From: Nectonema munidae | Taxonomy: Eukaryota > Nematomorpha > Nectonematoida > Nectonematidae | Reading direction: 5' to 3' | Assembly (NCBI GenBank): GCA_030549495.1 | Contig: JAUIRK010000926.1 | Span: 310,001 to 374,000 of the forward strand | Length of the DNA: 64,000 nt | Shown: positions 29,602-40,529 of the stretch, one piece after another | Layout of the letters: every line of letters starts with the position of its first letter | Position numbering within the stretch: position 1 is the stretch's first letter | Notes under the pieces: generated by a model | What the model was told of the DNA's origin: nothing | What the model saw: the letters and a program-made list of their open reading frames with translations, nothing else | Database searches by the model: none | Made by a program: the position numbers and the translations under genes

Positions 29602-32600
29602 TTAAATTGACTAAAGCAGTAAATATACTCTAAAAATTTGTATTATTGAAATTATAAATATACGTAAAATGTGAAATATAGAAGGTTTAAGTGCTAATGC
29701 ACCAATCTAAAACAATAAACACGTACTAAAAGTTTCACCATATGCTCCTCCAATAAATTTATTTCATAGAACCGTTAAAAAAGGTATATAATTATTTCGA
29801 TCACAAGTGGGCTCTGAACTTCGCACTATGTTACAAAAATCTTGCCCGTTTTGAGTTCTACATCATTCCATTTATATTTGAAAGATAAAAATATAATATT
29901 TAACATATTGAAGTTTTAAAAAACGTAGAGATAATACACTTTCGAAAGTCTACTTAAGTTCATTGTCAAAAATGGTTTCATCTTCCTTTTCCTCATTTTT
30001 CTTACTAACCTTTTTGACAATGGGTATTGTTGGAAGTTCAAAAATTTAGAAAACATCTTTTTATGCCATTTTAAAGATACACCATTTCTAATTCCATTTC
30101 ATCCTACAGTCTAAACACACCTGTTTGCAATTGAAAGGCCTGCCATTGCAATCCCCGCATACCCTCATACAATTGCTTGCCATGCAGTTTTTTTATCACT
30201 TTAATTTCGTTTGTTCATGCACGATTTTTTTTAAAATTAGGCCAAAATATAAAAATCTTTTAACCAAACTGATACCAGTTTAAAAATATATAAAGATTAC
30301 CATTTTTAAAGAATACAGAAACAAATAATTTTGAATTTCAGAAGGATGCATTTGAATTGCAAAAAAGTGGGACGGAACTAAAATTGGTATATATCTTCTT
30401 TCTTAATATGGGTGCCATTTATGTTAATAAAAGATGCTTTTTTTAAATTGTATATACTGAATTCAAAATTAATTAGATTTTTATGATTCTAAAAAGATTG
30501 ATGTATATCTAGAATCTGCCAGATTTTGACACTATCAAAGCGCGACAAAAATGGTATTGAAAAAATCAAGAACAAAAATTAATATTAATATGAAAAATAT
30601 TTTAAAGATGAGTTTTGTAGCTAAATTTTGCTAAACTCCTTTAGATATATAAGATTTGTGAGTGAAAAACTGGAAATATTTATAAATCCTACGGGATTCC
30701 ATTGATAAGCGAAGTTAAAACGGGGAGAATCCAAGAAAACCAGGATATATGGCAACCCTAGTTATATTAGAAAGATTGAGTAAATAAAAATGTTGAGGAC
30801 ATTATCATTTCAAATATACTGACCTAAATTTGAAATGTGCAATTCCAAAATGACATAATTTGCAAAATGAGATTTACCTTCCAAACACCAAGAAGAGAAT
30901 GAAGAACAGCTTCCAAGACATTAAGAACTAGTTGAAGGAAGAAGGCGAATGAAAAAGTGATTCAGTTGCTTCGCTGCACTCGCTTTTATATGTAAGGCTT
31001 TCTCCGCTGCTTCAAGTTCTCTCCTACAGGATAAGATTGGTAACCACACCACTTAGCACACCGGTATTAATCTTGCACTTTTAATTGATGCAAAGGACAC
31101 AAAAAACAAAACTATTGAAAATTGCAATTTCGTGAAATCCTTTGAGACTCGTAAACCCTCTCCCTCCTTACTTTATCTTTCATAAACAATTATCTTATAC
31201 GTGAAGTGCTTTATTTTTCAAAATTCTTTCATCAATGATGTTATTTTCTGCATTGCGTCAATGCTGTATGTGTGTCTGTTGTATTTAGGCTAAGTGTTTA
31301 GAAAATAAAAGATGTTATCTAATAACATACATTTTGCTTATCATATATAAAAGTACTATTATCATTCGGAAATTTTTGTCGTTTTTTATCGGAGAAACCT
31401 TAGCATTCGTATCAAAGCTCGGTTAAATTTTTTTCAAAGTTTTCACACGTCTAATTTTATAAAGTATTGTATATACGATTAACGTGTGTTCACTTTAAAA
31501 CAGAAAATGAGTTTTCATGTTCGTTATGAAAATTTTTTATTAAAATAAGAATCTTGTAAAAATAATAGGATACTTGTAATGTTTCTGTTTCTAAAGATCA
31601 TTGAATCATAATTAATTTTAACTTTTCAAAAAACTTATTAGTTATCAATAAAATTTAAAATTACAATGATGATTTAATGTCACATTTAGGATCTAATATT
31701 ATTAAATAATTTGCAGATTAGTATACATATAAACAAAACAGACATGGGCCGCACTAAAAAAAAATTAGTGTTGGGGCACATTTTGTTTTTTACTAATTTA
31801 CTATTTCAGTTACCTTTAAAATTTAAAAGAGAAAATAATTATAGAATATAATTGTTCCATATAAAACATTAACATTTATCAAAATATAGGTTAACAAATG
31901 TTTTAAGATGTTTAAATTGAATAACTAATGCAAAGTGGTTCATGGGTGGAAGGAGATGATAATAGTGCCTTGGTAATATCACTTGAATTCACAAGATGCA
32001 AAATGCACAATGTTTCAAAAGAGGCCCAGACCATATTCGAAAATACTGACGGCCGCATGTGGGCCGTGCGCCTCAATTGAAACAACACTGGTTTATACCA
32101 TATGTTATTACAAAATATAATGAAGCTAGGTTTTAACTCAATACTAGTTAATCTATTTGTTTGAAATTTGAAATAAATAGAATGCAATATATTGTTCATG
32201 ACGTCTGATAATAAATGTTGCTTCATTTAACAGAACATTATTAATTCACACTACAATACTTATTACTAGCCGGTCCCGTGGTCGTTTTCTATCCCACTAA
32301 ATGCCCACCGGTCCTTGATACTGCATAACCATACCTTGATGTATATATAATTTTACAAGAGTGTATATTACAAATATATAAATACAGCTGAGTGAACACG
32401 ATACAATCCTAACGCAAACGTTCCCAATTTGGGAAACAATCTTAATGTCTAGTGATAGCTTGATTACTAACGAGGTTAGAATCGGGTCGCTAGAGCTCTA
32501 TCTAACCGTAAAAACCTTTGAATTCTTCAGAGGAAGAAAACCAGGGTAAAAACCAGCACCACGGAATGTAGCTTGTTCCTAAATAAAAGAATATGATTAT

Positions 32601-32829
32601 AAAAGAGATATGCTACAAAAATACAAGTGTTAGAAGGCAGGCAATACTTTATATGTTATTAATAAATAATACTTGATACATGTTATAAAGGTTAGGAAAG
32701 GTATACACAATTTAGGGTATGCTAGGTTAGGAACAACCTACTCCTGGAATTTAACTTCATCCCATATATATATGATATGAGTATATATGTTATCCCTAGG
32801 ATATATATTTTACAATAGGAATATATAAT
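29602..32829. other. Intergenic DNA with repeat fragments
   Basis: Mostly AT-rich. AACCAGGATATATGGCAACC near 30740 looks like an isolated transposon terminus. Around 31740-32090, GGGCCGCAC-like and GGCCGCATGTGGGCC segments ending CAACACTGG suggest a decayed hAT MITE, though a target duplication was not found. The 104-codon minus-strand frame at 31912-32226 overlaps it and has no coding support. Bases 32260-32829 are probably the 3' non-coding end of the LINE fragment that follows on the minus strand. Confidence 0.4.
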
Positions 32830-33560
32830 CCGTCCTACAAGCAGACTTCTGCAGAGGCCAGATTACCGACTATGCCAAACCTAGCTTGTACCATGAATCT
32901 GTTTTGGGACTTATACATTGTGCCAATCCAAAATTTAAGTAGGCGGATCTAGAACTCAGAAAAAAACACAACTATATCGCAGAATTCCCTATTGCTCAGG
33001 GGCTATTGTATATGGGTAGTCATCAAGCATAACTTTTTCTTTTTTTAGCTGGGCTTGCGTGAGCTACCAATCTTGGCATAATTGTGGGCAATGCTAATTT
33101 CTCCAACCTTTTCTGGAAACAAAAAAAGGAGGTCTGACTATGTGCAAAAGTGAAAGTGTTACCATAAACAGTTCTAAAAAGTTTGTACTCAAAGTCTATT
33201 ATTTTGTTGGTCCAAGTTAAAGGAAGGCATCCCAAAATGGAGTTACCATAAGTCAATTTCGGCATTGTTAGGATTTTAATGACATTGCCTACCGTCGTGG
33301 AATTGACCCCAAGGTTTTTAAGACATCCTTATAGCGCTAAATCCTTTTTACTCTTCTTAATCCTTTCGTGAGCTTCACGATATTCTGCATACCAATTGAT
33401 TCCTAAATATTTTAGTTGGCGAACTCGGAGAATATTCCCTATATTTGGCGGGTTATTTTTGGGACAATTAGCGCCAAAAATGATTAACTTGCATTTAGAG
33501 TCATTCACATTAAGGTTTCATCCAGTGAAATACTCCTAATAACAATTTATAGAAGTTTGC
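32830..33560 (-). mobile_element. LINE fragment, C-terminal RT region
   Basis: On the minus strand, 33560-33300 reads LNVNDSKCKLIIFGANCPKN and RQLKYLGINWYAEYREAHER, the thumb region of a LINE reverse transcriptase. It continues at 33265 with MPKLTYGNSILGCLPLTW and EYKLFRTVYG. A further piece with DSWYKLGLA lies near 32880. Stops and frame changes interrupt it and the 5' part is missing. The fragment abuts a piggyBac relic on the other strand. Confidence 0.65.
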
Positions 33561-33589
33561 ACACGTTTTGTTCAACATTTGTCATCAAT

Positions 33590-34815
33590 TAATGTTTCAG
33601 ATTTATTCTCAAAATCTTACAGTCCATTTTTGAAAGCATGTTTAGGATGGGATATGTTCCATTTAATTCACGTGTTCTTGCAATTTGATGATAAAGAAAA
33701 AAGAGAATCTTCCAATAAACTTAGCCCTATTAGAAAATTACACGATCATTTTTTTTAAATATTTTCTTAGTATTGGACACCACATTCTGTAGAAACTAGT
33801 TACCTTCAGAGTTAATTGTTCACTCAAGATCTACGCCAAAAAACCTGTCTACTATGGGATTAAATTTTATGATCTAAATGTCTAAAAGTTTTTTTTACAT
33901 TTTGAAACTTGAAATATACGTAAGTGGATTTATAGATAAAACTTATTTTTCAAGCTTGAATATTTCAAAAAGGCTTATTCAAGAAAGCAACATTCCATCC
34001 GGTTGTGGGGTATATACAGATAGGTATTTTTTACAAGTCATGAACTTGCTATGTAGTGTACAGAAAAAAAAGTATCCTTATGCGGCACCGTAACTCCTAA
34101 TAGAAAGTTTGTTCCAACCTTATTTAAAACACAGCACTTGAAGACATTAACATTGTGTGAATGTGATAGCCGAACAATCTACTCAAATTACGCATCCCTA
34201 ACAGTCTGTCTATATTCCAAAAACACGCAACTCGAAATTTAAAGTAATATTTATCCTCTCCTTTGCGCTTAAAAACGTCAAAATCAACAATGTTGCTTCA
34301 AAACCGAAAAGTTTACTGGCTTACAATGAATTCAAAGGAGGGGTGGATGTAGCGAACAAAATGATAATAACTTATAGGTCCTATAAACGCTGTATTCTGC
34401 AATTATTTAGATATCAGTATTATGAACACATGGATTATTGCAAAGTTGAATTCTCTTCAAGACTTTCCAACTTCAAAACAAAGTGGAAGAAAATACTACA
34501 TAAAAAACTTGATTTTTGCTTAGCTGATGAAGCGATAAAAGTAAGATCTTCTCGTTCAGAGTTGCCTTTAGACTTTAGAGATAAAGTAATTACTTGGGCA
34601 TTACGGTTACGAAAAAATAATCTGGACCATGAACATCTAAAAGGGCTTCTTGTTCACAATGCATTTCCAAGCTTAGCAGAACAGCAAGGAAATGTGAGAA
34701 ATGTAAAACTACTAAGAAAAGCTCATTCTAAAACACTCTGCTTGAATTGTTGTTAAATAAATTTACGGCATATAAGTATTTTTTTATGAAAATTAAAATG
34801 TTTTAACGCCATCTA
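33590..34815 (+). pseudogene. piggyBac transposase relic (copy 2)
   Basis: Reading frames change, but the order is clear: DLFSKSYSPFLKACLGWDM and LQFDDKEKRESSN near 33600-33710, LHDHFF near 33745, the catalytic NIPSGCGVYTDRYF near 33990-34030, then GGVDVANKMIITYRSYK (34338-34390) and a C-terminal Cys-rich end with LCLNCC to 34756. The third aspartate lies in GGVDVANKM. At least five breaks are evident, and the N terminus is missing. TTTAACGCCATCTA at 34802-34815 recurs downstream of relics 3 and 4, so these three belong to one subfamily distinct from the element at 7172. Confidence 0.8.
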
Positions 34816-35588
34816 CAATTGTTTTTTCAGATACAAATTTTTTTATTTTTTTCAACAAATAAAATTTTTGCTTGTTTTTCTTAATTTTTTTTGAACAAAA
34901 TTTAGTTCTCTTTGATTTGAACGTTTACATATAAATTCCTGAAATTTTTATGTTGATTTTTTGCAATTTGTGCTTGAATACTGACTGCTTCCAAAAAGCA
35001 TTGAGTCCAGAATTCTTGACCTACAACGGCGTTTTACCCGTCAATACATACCCTAATTTTACCATATCTGCAAAAATTTACCCACGTACCCGCTAAAACT
35101 TCTTACTCTCTGAACTTTCTCTTCACAACTTATCAAACTTATTTAATTTTACTATTAAAATCAGTTTTATTTTTTTATTAATAATAATAATATAACAGTA
35201 CTGGTTTATATCTTCCATGTCTTTGAAGAGATAATTAAGTTTCAATTAAAATAAATGTAAGTTTTGTTAGTATCTAAAACTTAAATGATTACTTATCGTC
35301 TTCAGTGAATGTTGTTAAATAAATTAAAAAAATTTTAATGGAAAATAAAATATAAACATAAATGAAATTTATATTTAAATATCATTCTTTCTTAATTTAC
35401 TATTCATCAATAAAATATTGTTCGCAAAAGATGCCTTTACAAGTGTTCATTTTTTTTTATAAATTTCTTTAAGAGGTTGTACAATGTACATGTAACGATT
35501 ATGCAACATCTTTTTAATGATTCGTGTTTTTAAGACTAAATTTAAAAGTATATTACGTGTTACTTTATAATTCCAAAATAGTTTAGTC
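34816..35588. other. AT-rich intergenic DNA with a dispersed repeat
   Basis: Around 35030-35105 lie ACCCGTCAATAC and GTACCCGCTAAAACTT, an inverted match to the repeat near 13730. Otherwise nothing is recognised. Confidence 0.4.
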
Positions 35589-36194
35589 AACTATAACTTT
35601 TCAAGTTCAAATTGGCACTAAGCAAATTCAAATTTGCACTTGTAATATTCAAAATTTTTTATCAGTTAATGTCTAAAATATTTTATTAATTACTTTATTG
35701 AAAAAATAATATAAATTTTTATATATTAATTTTAACCAAGATATGTATTACAAAAACTTTTTTTTCAATAAAAAATAATTTAATTTTTCATATTTGAAAT
35801 TTTTGGGAGCAATGCCATAAATTTTGGCTATATATTTGTTTCAGTTATTAGGGTTTACACTTCTAATAGTTCCAGAACATTTTTTTGTAATTTATGAAGT
35901 CTAAACCTATATCTTAGAAAGACAGAATTTTAGTCTAGAATTAACCCTTATTTTGTTTCAAAACAAATCTGTTGCTTCAGCTACTTTCAGTTTGTCTATA
36001 TTTTTTATAATATCCGAAATGTTTTCGATTTAATTTTTTATCAATAAAGTAATTACTAAAATATTTTAGATATTAAAATTAAAAAAATTTGAATATTCTT
36101 TGTGCCAATTTAAATTTGGTTAGTTCCGTTTTGAATTTTGTTAATTCAAATTTAAACTTGCTTAGTGCCAATTTGAACTTGAAAAGTTGTAGTT
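35589..36194. repeat. Long-armed inverted repeat upstream of the TEX11-like gene
   Basis: The left arm starts AACTATAACTTTTCAAGTTC and the right arm ends with its near-exact inverse GAACTTGAAAAGTTGTAG. The outer ~45 bp match with few changes. Inner arm segments also match (AATATTCAAA and TCTAAAATATTTTA with ATTACTTTATTGA on the left; inverse on the right), so arms reach ~120-155 bp with small insertions. The element ends about 250 bp before the start codon at 36448. It could be a foldback MITE; no clear target duplication was identified. Confidence 0.75.
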
Positions 36195-36447
36195 TGAGCC
36201 TACAAATTACACTTTATACCAATTTTAAATAAAATAAAGAAAAATTATTTTGTAGGCATACTTGCTATTTTCATTCTTGCACGAGCACTGACCCACAAAA
36301 TTATACACACATAACGTAGTTTTGTATCAAATTTGCTGTCTAAATTTTCTGGGATAAAATGTATTGAAGTTAATTTTAAATTTGTGAATGTAATTAAATA
36401 TTGCTACTTAAGCTAACAAATTTTAATAGCAGTGCAACGAACGTTTC

Positions 36448-39153
36448 ATGTGTGAGAGCATTTTAACGAATATAGAAGGACTAATCCTCTATCTCAATGA
36501 AAATGCATCGAGTGATACCGATTGTACTGAAGAGTGCACAAAAACTTTGGGAGAGTTGTTAAAGAAGTTGGTCAAAGTGAATGATGAAGTTCTTGAAAAC
36601 TTCAGTTTACGAAACAAAACACTGAAGCTCCTACATGAAGCATGGAACCTTCTTATTCTTATCGAATCTAGCAAAGAGAGCATTGGTGGAACGAATGAAA
36701 ACAAAGAAATTATATATAGCATAATTAGTGAATTATCTTCGACGAAAAGTTCATTAGTTCACAAAAACATCATAAAAATGAGTATCAACATTGCCTATAA
36801 GTGGTTAGATGCGTCCAACTTCCAGAAAGCTCTTGATTCATACGTGCTATCAATAGAAAATATTTCAAACTACTTAACATGGCTAGACAAGTTTGATAAA
36901 GAGAATACATTCGCTGGAAAAGACATTGAAGATTTACTTAAAGACTTGTACACGTGTTACATGCACAAAATTGAGATCAAGTTTAAATTACGCCATATTG
37001 AAGACATTGAAACTGATGTAGGATGTCTTTGCCAAATTTTAGACAAAATTCCTGAAATGGTGGATCACTTTTTAGAAGTATGCTACAACTTAGCTGTTGA
37101 AGCTTTTGACGCTAATTGTTATGAGTACTGTTTCAAATTTTTGAACATGGGACTATTTCACAAAAACATGGAGGTATCGCTGAAAACCGACTATTTATAC
37201 CTTAAATCACACTGCCTACTTTTGTGGAGTAAAGATTATTGGCGCGACTGCATACTGACCATAGAAGAATTGTTGAGTATTACGGCGGTGGATGAGGCAT
37301 ATTGTTTGAAGGTGAAAGCAATGGTTGCTGGAGAAGTAGAAGATGAAGAAATTTGCAAAGAAATATCTGAAATGATGAAATCTGGGCATGATAAAAAGCA
37401 TGGTAGCATCTTATCTATTTTAAGATATCTTATAAGCGAGAACAAATTGGATCTAGCTACAGAATGCTTGAACTCACTTCAAAAGGATGTGTTAGCTGAA
37501 AAGGAAGAAACAAGTCTCATCTTAATTAATATTGAAATTCTTTACAAAAAAGGAGATATCAGTGCCTTTTTTCATTACGTCGATAGAGTATTGCTGAAAG
37601 AAAATGCGTTTACGCTCTTAGAAAATGACCAAGTTGAAATAGTTCACATGATCCTGTGGAACTTAGCTGATGAAAGTATTAAAATTGACAACTTCTGCAC
37701 ACCCATCAAATGCTATGAAACTTCGCTAAAAATTAACTTTTCAAGAGGCATGGAAAATTCTAAATTGATTACCTTGTACCAAAATTTAATCCAATGCTAC
37801 ATCCACTTGAAGAATATTAAGGAAGCAAAGCTGCAATTGGAGAATCTCAAAAATTTAGAATGTGACAAGCTAACATGTAAAACTACATACCTTTCGATAA
37901 AGATTGCTCTCTTCTCGTCTGATCATTATTTAGTAGCTAGGATTTTTCAAGATATGAAAGAATCAGTCATGCAAGATGAAGAATTTTGCGATTTTATGGT
38001 AGATATAATTTCTCATATAATGGGCAAAGAAGGCTGTTGCAATGAGCAAGTAATTTCCGCTCTGCTGCATATTATAAACGAAAAAATTTGTCCTACAATT
38101 GAAAACTTAAAATTAATTCAAGCCTTTTTAAATATGGTGACTACAAAGAAAGAAATGACAAATGATTTTTTAGAACAATTATCTATTTGTTTAAATAAAG
38201 CATTAGCTATACTTGAAATTTATAATGAAGATAATGAACTGTCTAATGATAGAAAGCAAGAAATAGACAAATACTCAACATATTTTATGCAAATAACCTG
38301 GAACATATGCATAAGTGTGGAAGATAGTAGTTCAGATATAACTTACCTTTATGAAATGTCTCTTAACTTTTCCAACCTGTTGAAGGAAAGTAAAGAAATT
38401 ATTTTGCATCAAATAAAATGTTATTTATCAAGCATCCTTTCTTTGAAAAAATTAACACGTACTAATGAAGAAGAAAAGAAAAAGGATTTTTCAAAAGGTT
38501 TGGATCTGATTGATATTTGTAAAGACAAAATTGAAAAACACTTTTATCAGTCTTCATCTTCCGAAATATCCAATTTTGTGCACTTTTTACAATTGAATGA
38601 AATTGAGTTAAGGATTAAAGTTAATCATCGTGACAAAGTTTTAAAGTTGATGGAAGCTTTGCTACAAAATAAGAATTCAGCAACTTCGAGTGATTTCATG
38701 TACATCTATTCCCTTATAATGGAAGAGGCACCTTTTTGTATAGATTTGCGTGAATTTGCTTTAAAAAGTTGTATTAAAATGTGCAAAAGTGAGGATACAG
38801 AAGAAGATAGAGTAAATGCATGCTCTCATCTGGTCGTGGTTCTCTTTCAAAAAGCTAATCTCCTAAATTCAGAAGATGTGAACGGCGCTTGGAATTTTTT
38901 ACAGAATTTGCAAGAAGAATTCAACGATTTCAATGCAGAGTTAAGTCAAGCTAAAAAATCTTTAATCTCAATCTGCACCACGAAGACATGGAACTTCGCT
39001 CTACGATTGCATACGCATAAAATGACGGATGAGTCGAAGAGATGGGCTGATTTAGCAATTAATCTGTTTTCAAGCAATAAGTATTGCCAAGATCGCTACA
39101 TGTCTAAAATATTTCCTGCTTATAAACAAATATTCAGCGTAGAGAATTTATGA
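36448..39153 (+). CDS. TEX11/ZIP4-like meiotic protein (SPO22 family), intronless
   Basis: An uninterrupted 901-codon frame. It is almost wholly helical, with TPR-like repeats such as NIAYKWLDASNFQKALDSYV, LYQNLIQCYIHLKNIKEAKL and YNLAVEAFDANCYEYCFKFL. The C terminus KTWNFALRLHTHKMTDESKR followed by WADLAINLF and a late YMSKIFPAYKQIF matches the SPO22 family, which includes yeast Zip4/Spo22 and mammalian TEX11. Those proteins are about 940-975 residues, so this copy is near full length. Family role: meiotic chromosome synapsis and crossover formation in the nucleus. The ATG is the first after an in-frame TAG at 36427. Being a single exon is notable; it could be a retrocopy or natural intron loss. 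AATAAA follows 86 bp after the stop. Confidence 0.82.
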   Translation: MCESILTNIEGLILYLNENASSDTDCTEECTKTLGELLKKLVKVNDEVLENFSLRNKTLKLLHEAWNLLILIESSKESIGGTNENKEIIYSIISELSSTKSSLVHKNIIKMSINIAYKWLDASNFQKALDSYVLSIENISNYLTWLDKFDKENTFAGKDIEDLLKDLYTCYMHKIEIKFKLRHIEDIETDVGCLCQILDKIPEMVDHFLEVCYNLAVEAFDANCYEYCFKFLNMGLFHKNMEVSLKTDYLYLKSHCLLLWSKDYWRDCILTIEELLSITAVDEAYCLKVKAMVAGEVEDEEICKEISEMMKSGHDKKHGSILSILRYLISENKLDLATECLNSLQKDVLAEKEETSLILINIEILYKKGDISAFFHYVDRVLLKENAFTLLENDQVEIVHMILWNLADESIKIDNFCTPIKCYETSLKINFSRGMENSKLITLYQNLIQCYIHLKNIKEAKLQLENLKNLECDKLTCKTTYLSIKIALFSSDHYLVARIFQDMKESVMQDEEFCDFMVDIISHIMGKEGCCNEQVISALLHIINEKICPTIENLKLIQAFLNMVTTKKEMTNDFLEQLSICLNKALAILEIYNEDNELSNDRKQEIDKYSTYFMQITWNICISVEDSSSDITYLYEMSLNFSNLLKESKEIILHQIKCYLSSILSLKKLTRTNEEEKKKDFSKGLDLIDICKDKIEKHFYQSSSSEISNFVHFLQLNEIELRIKVNHRDKVLKLMEALLQNKNSATSSDFMYIYSLIMEEAPFCIDLREFALKSCIKMCKSEDTEEDRVNACSHLVVVLFQKANLLNSEDVNGAWNFLQNLQEEFNDFNAELSQAKKSLISICTTKTWNFALRLHTHKMTDESKRWADLAINLFSSNKYCQDRYMSKIFPAYKQIFSVENL

Positions 39154-39239
39154 AGCATTCTATCATCACGCGTTGCAAACTTTTTTCTTTTTCCCAAATA
39201 TGCCTGCTTTGTGTTGTTGAAGAGTGATAGTAAATTTTG

Positions 39240-39245
39240 AATAAA
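39240..39245 (+). terminator. Polyadenylation signal of the TEX11-like gene
   Basis: AATAAA lies 86 bp downstream of the TEX11-like stop codon. No long A tract follows, so there is no direct sign of retroposition at this end. Confidence 0.6.
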
Positions 39246-40060
39246 AGGAACATTTTTAGATAAGCACTCATTTGTTTAGTTTACGCGATAATATGATTTA
39301 TCAAAATGAAAATGAAGTGTCGTCAGAAGTGTACAATATTTGGTACTATTTTCTACATCTTATACATTCATCTCCTTCCATATTTTTTCATTTTTGAGTA
39401 TTCATTGACTTTTACCATATTTTTAAAATTTGCTTTTCACACTTTAAAGTTAAAAAGGTGTTCAATCTTAACTATTAAATTATTTTTTTCCTGTGTACAC
39501 AATCTCTGAGATTATCTATGAAGAAGTAAGAATCATATGCTATATTTATATTTATTGCAATTTTTACTGCATCTTCCAGCCTATAGTGAATTTTTCTAAA
39601 TTAAGTCTATGTGCCAAACAGAGATTGAATCCATGAGTCCATTTTCTCATTTCAAACCGAAGCGCAAAATTATTTGTTGCCTTCAACCTACGAGTATTTG
39701 TTTTAATTAGTCTGAAAGCGCAATTTTTAAAATATAATCGCCCCACCACACCCCCATTTTATTTACTTATACCGTATATAGGGTTTCCCAATTAATTAAA
39801 ATCTGGACTTTTAGCATTGATACAATTTATACACTTTAATTCACTAGAACATTTATTAGGGCATATCTATACTTTTATGAGAAAGTTAACAGCATTTACA
39901 TTCAGTATTATTTTTACAAATATAGAGGTGGTTTGCACAGAGTGAACATTGTTTGTATCTTTAGTTTGGATAACCTTTATATTGTTGAAAAGCAAAAAAA
40001 AGATACTCAATATTATTCAAATATGTAAAGATTGAATAAAGTTGAATTGAATTTAAGTAA
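39246..40060. other. Intergenic AT-rich DNA
   Basis: Short open frames on both strands (39306-39509, 39564-39749) have no recognisable domain. Nothing else is seen. Confidence 0.45.
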
Positions 40061-40450
40061 TTAACGTCTTTGGTTTTTATAAGATCTGGAAAAGGGATGA
40101 TGGAACGTAGACACTTTGTCCACTAACCTCTTCAGCCAGTGATTCTTTGAAAGAAGATATGAAACCACTATCTTATCTGCTACTTCAGAAGAAATATTAA
40201 GACAAATTTTAAGAAGATTTGCTCTATGTTCACTGAAAGGAGCTTTCTTCAAGAATCTTCTTAGCCTTGTTTTTTGATTGAGAGTTAGGGAATTTAAGAG
40301 AGATGGAATTCTTAAGATGCCCAATATTTTAAAAGGAATAATTTTCAAAACTCTTTCAGATAACTTTATTATTTCTTCTTTTTTATTTTCCTTGGTAGAA
40401 ATAAGAATGTCAATTTTGAAAGAAGGAGCTTTTTGAACAATTTGATTATC
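40061..40450 (-). CDS. Unrecognised open frame, ~125 codons without clear start
   Basis: On the minus strand an open frame reads APSFKIDILISTKENKKEE, then MKIIPFKILGILRIPSLLNS (Met at 40348) and KRLVDKVSTFHHPFSRSYKN before the stop. It is basic and helix-prone, with no motif I recognise. It lies just beyond the point where similarity to the adjacent transposon-derived protein ends, so it might be an unrelated exon or the end of a divergent element. Confidence 0.25.
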   Translation of the reverse strand, partial: DNQIVQKAPSFKIDILISTKENKKEEIIKLSERVLKIIPFKILGILRIPSLLNSLTLNQKTRLRRFLKKAPFSEHRANLLKICLNISSEVADKIVVSYLLSKNHWLKRLVDKVSTFHHPFSRSYKNQRR

Positions 40451-40529
40451 TTAGAAGATTGAGTTCAGATAGAAGTTGGAGGGATCTTATCGGGTGGGTT
40501 CCAATATAAAAAAACGTACAATGTGTGAA

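Noticed and set aside
31912-32226. 104-codon minus-strand frame
   Set aside because: It overlaps GC-rich MITE-like ends and shows no domain or splice context.
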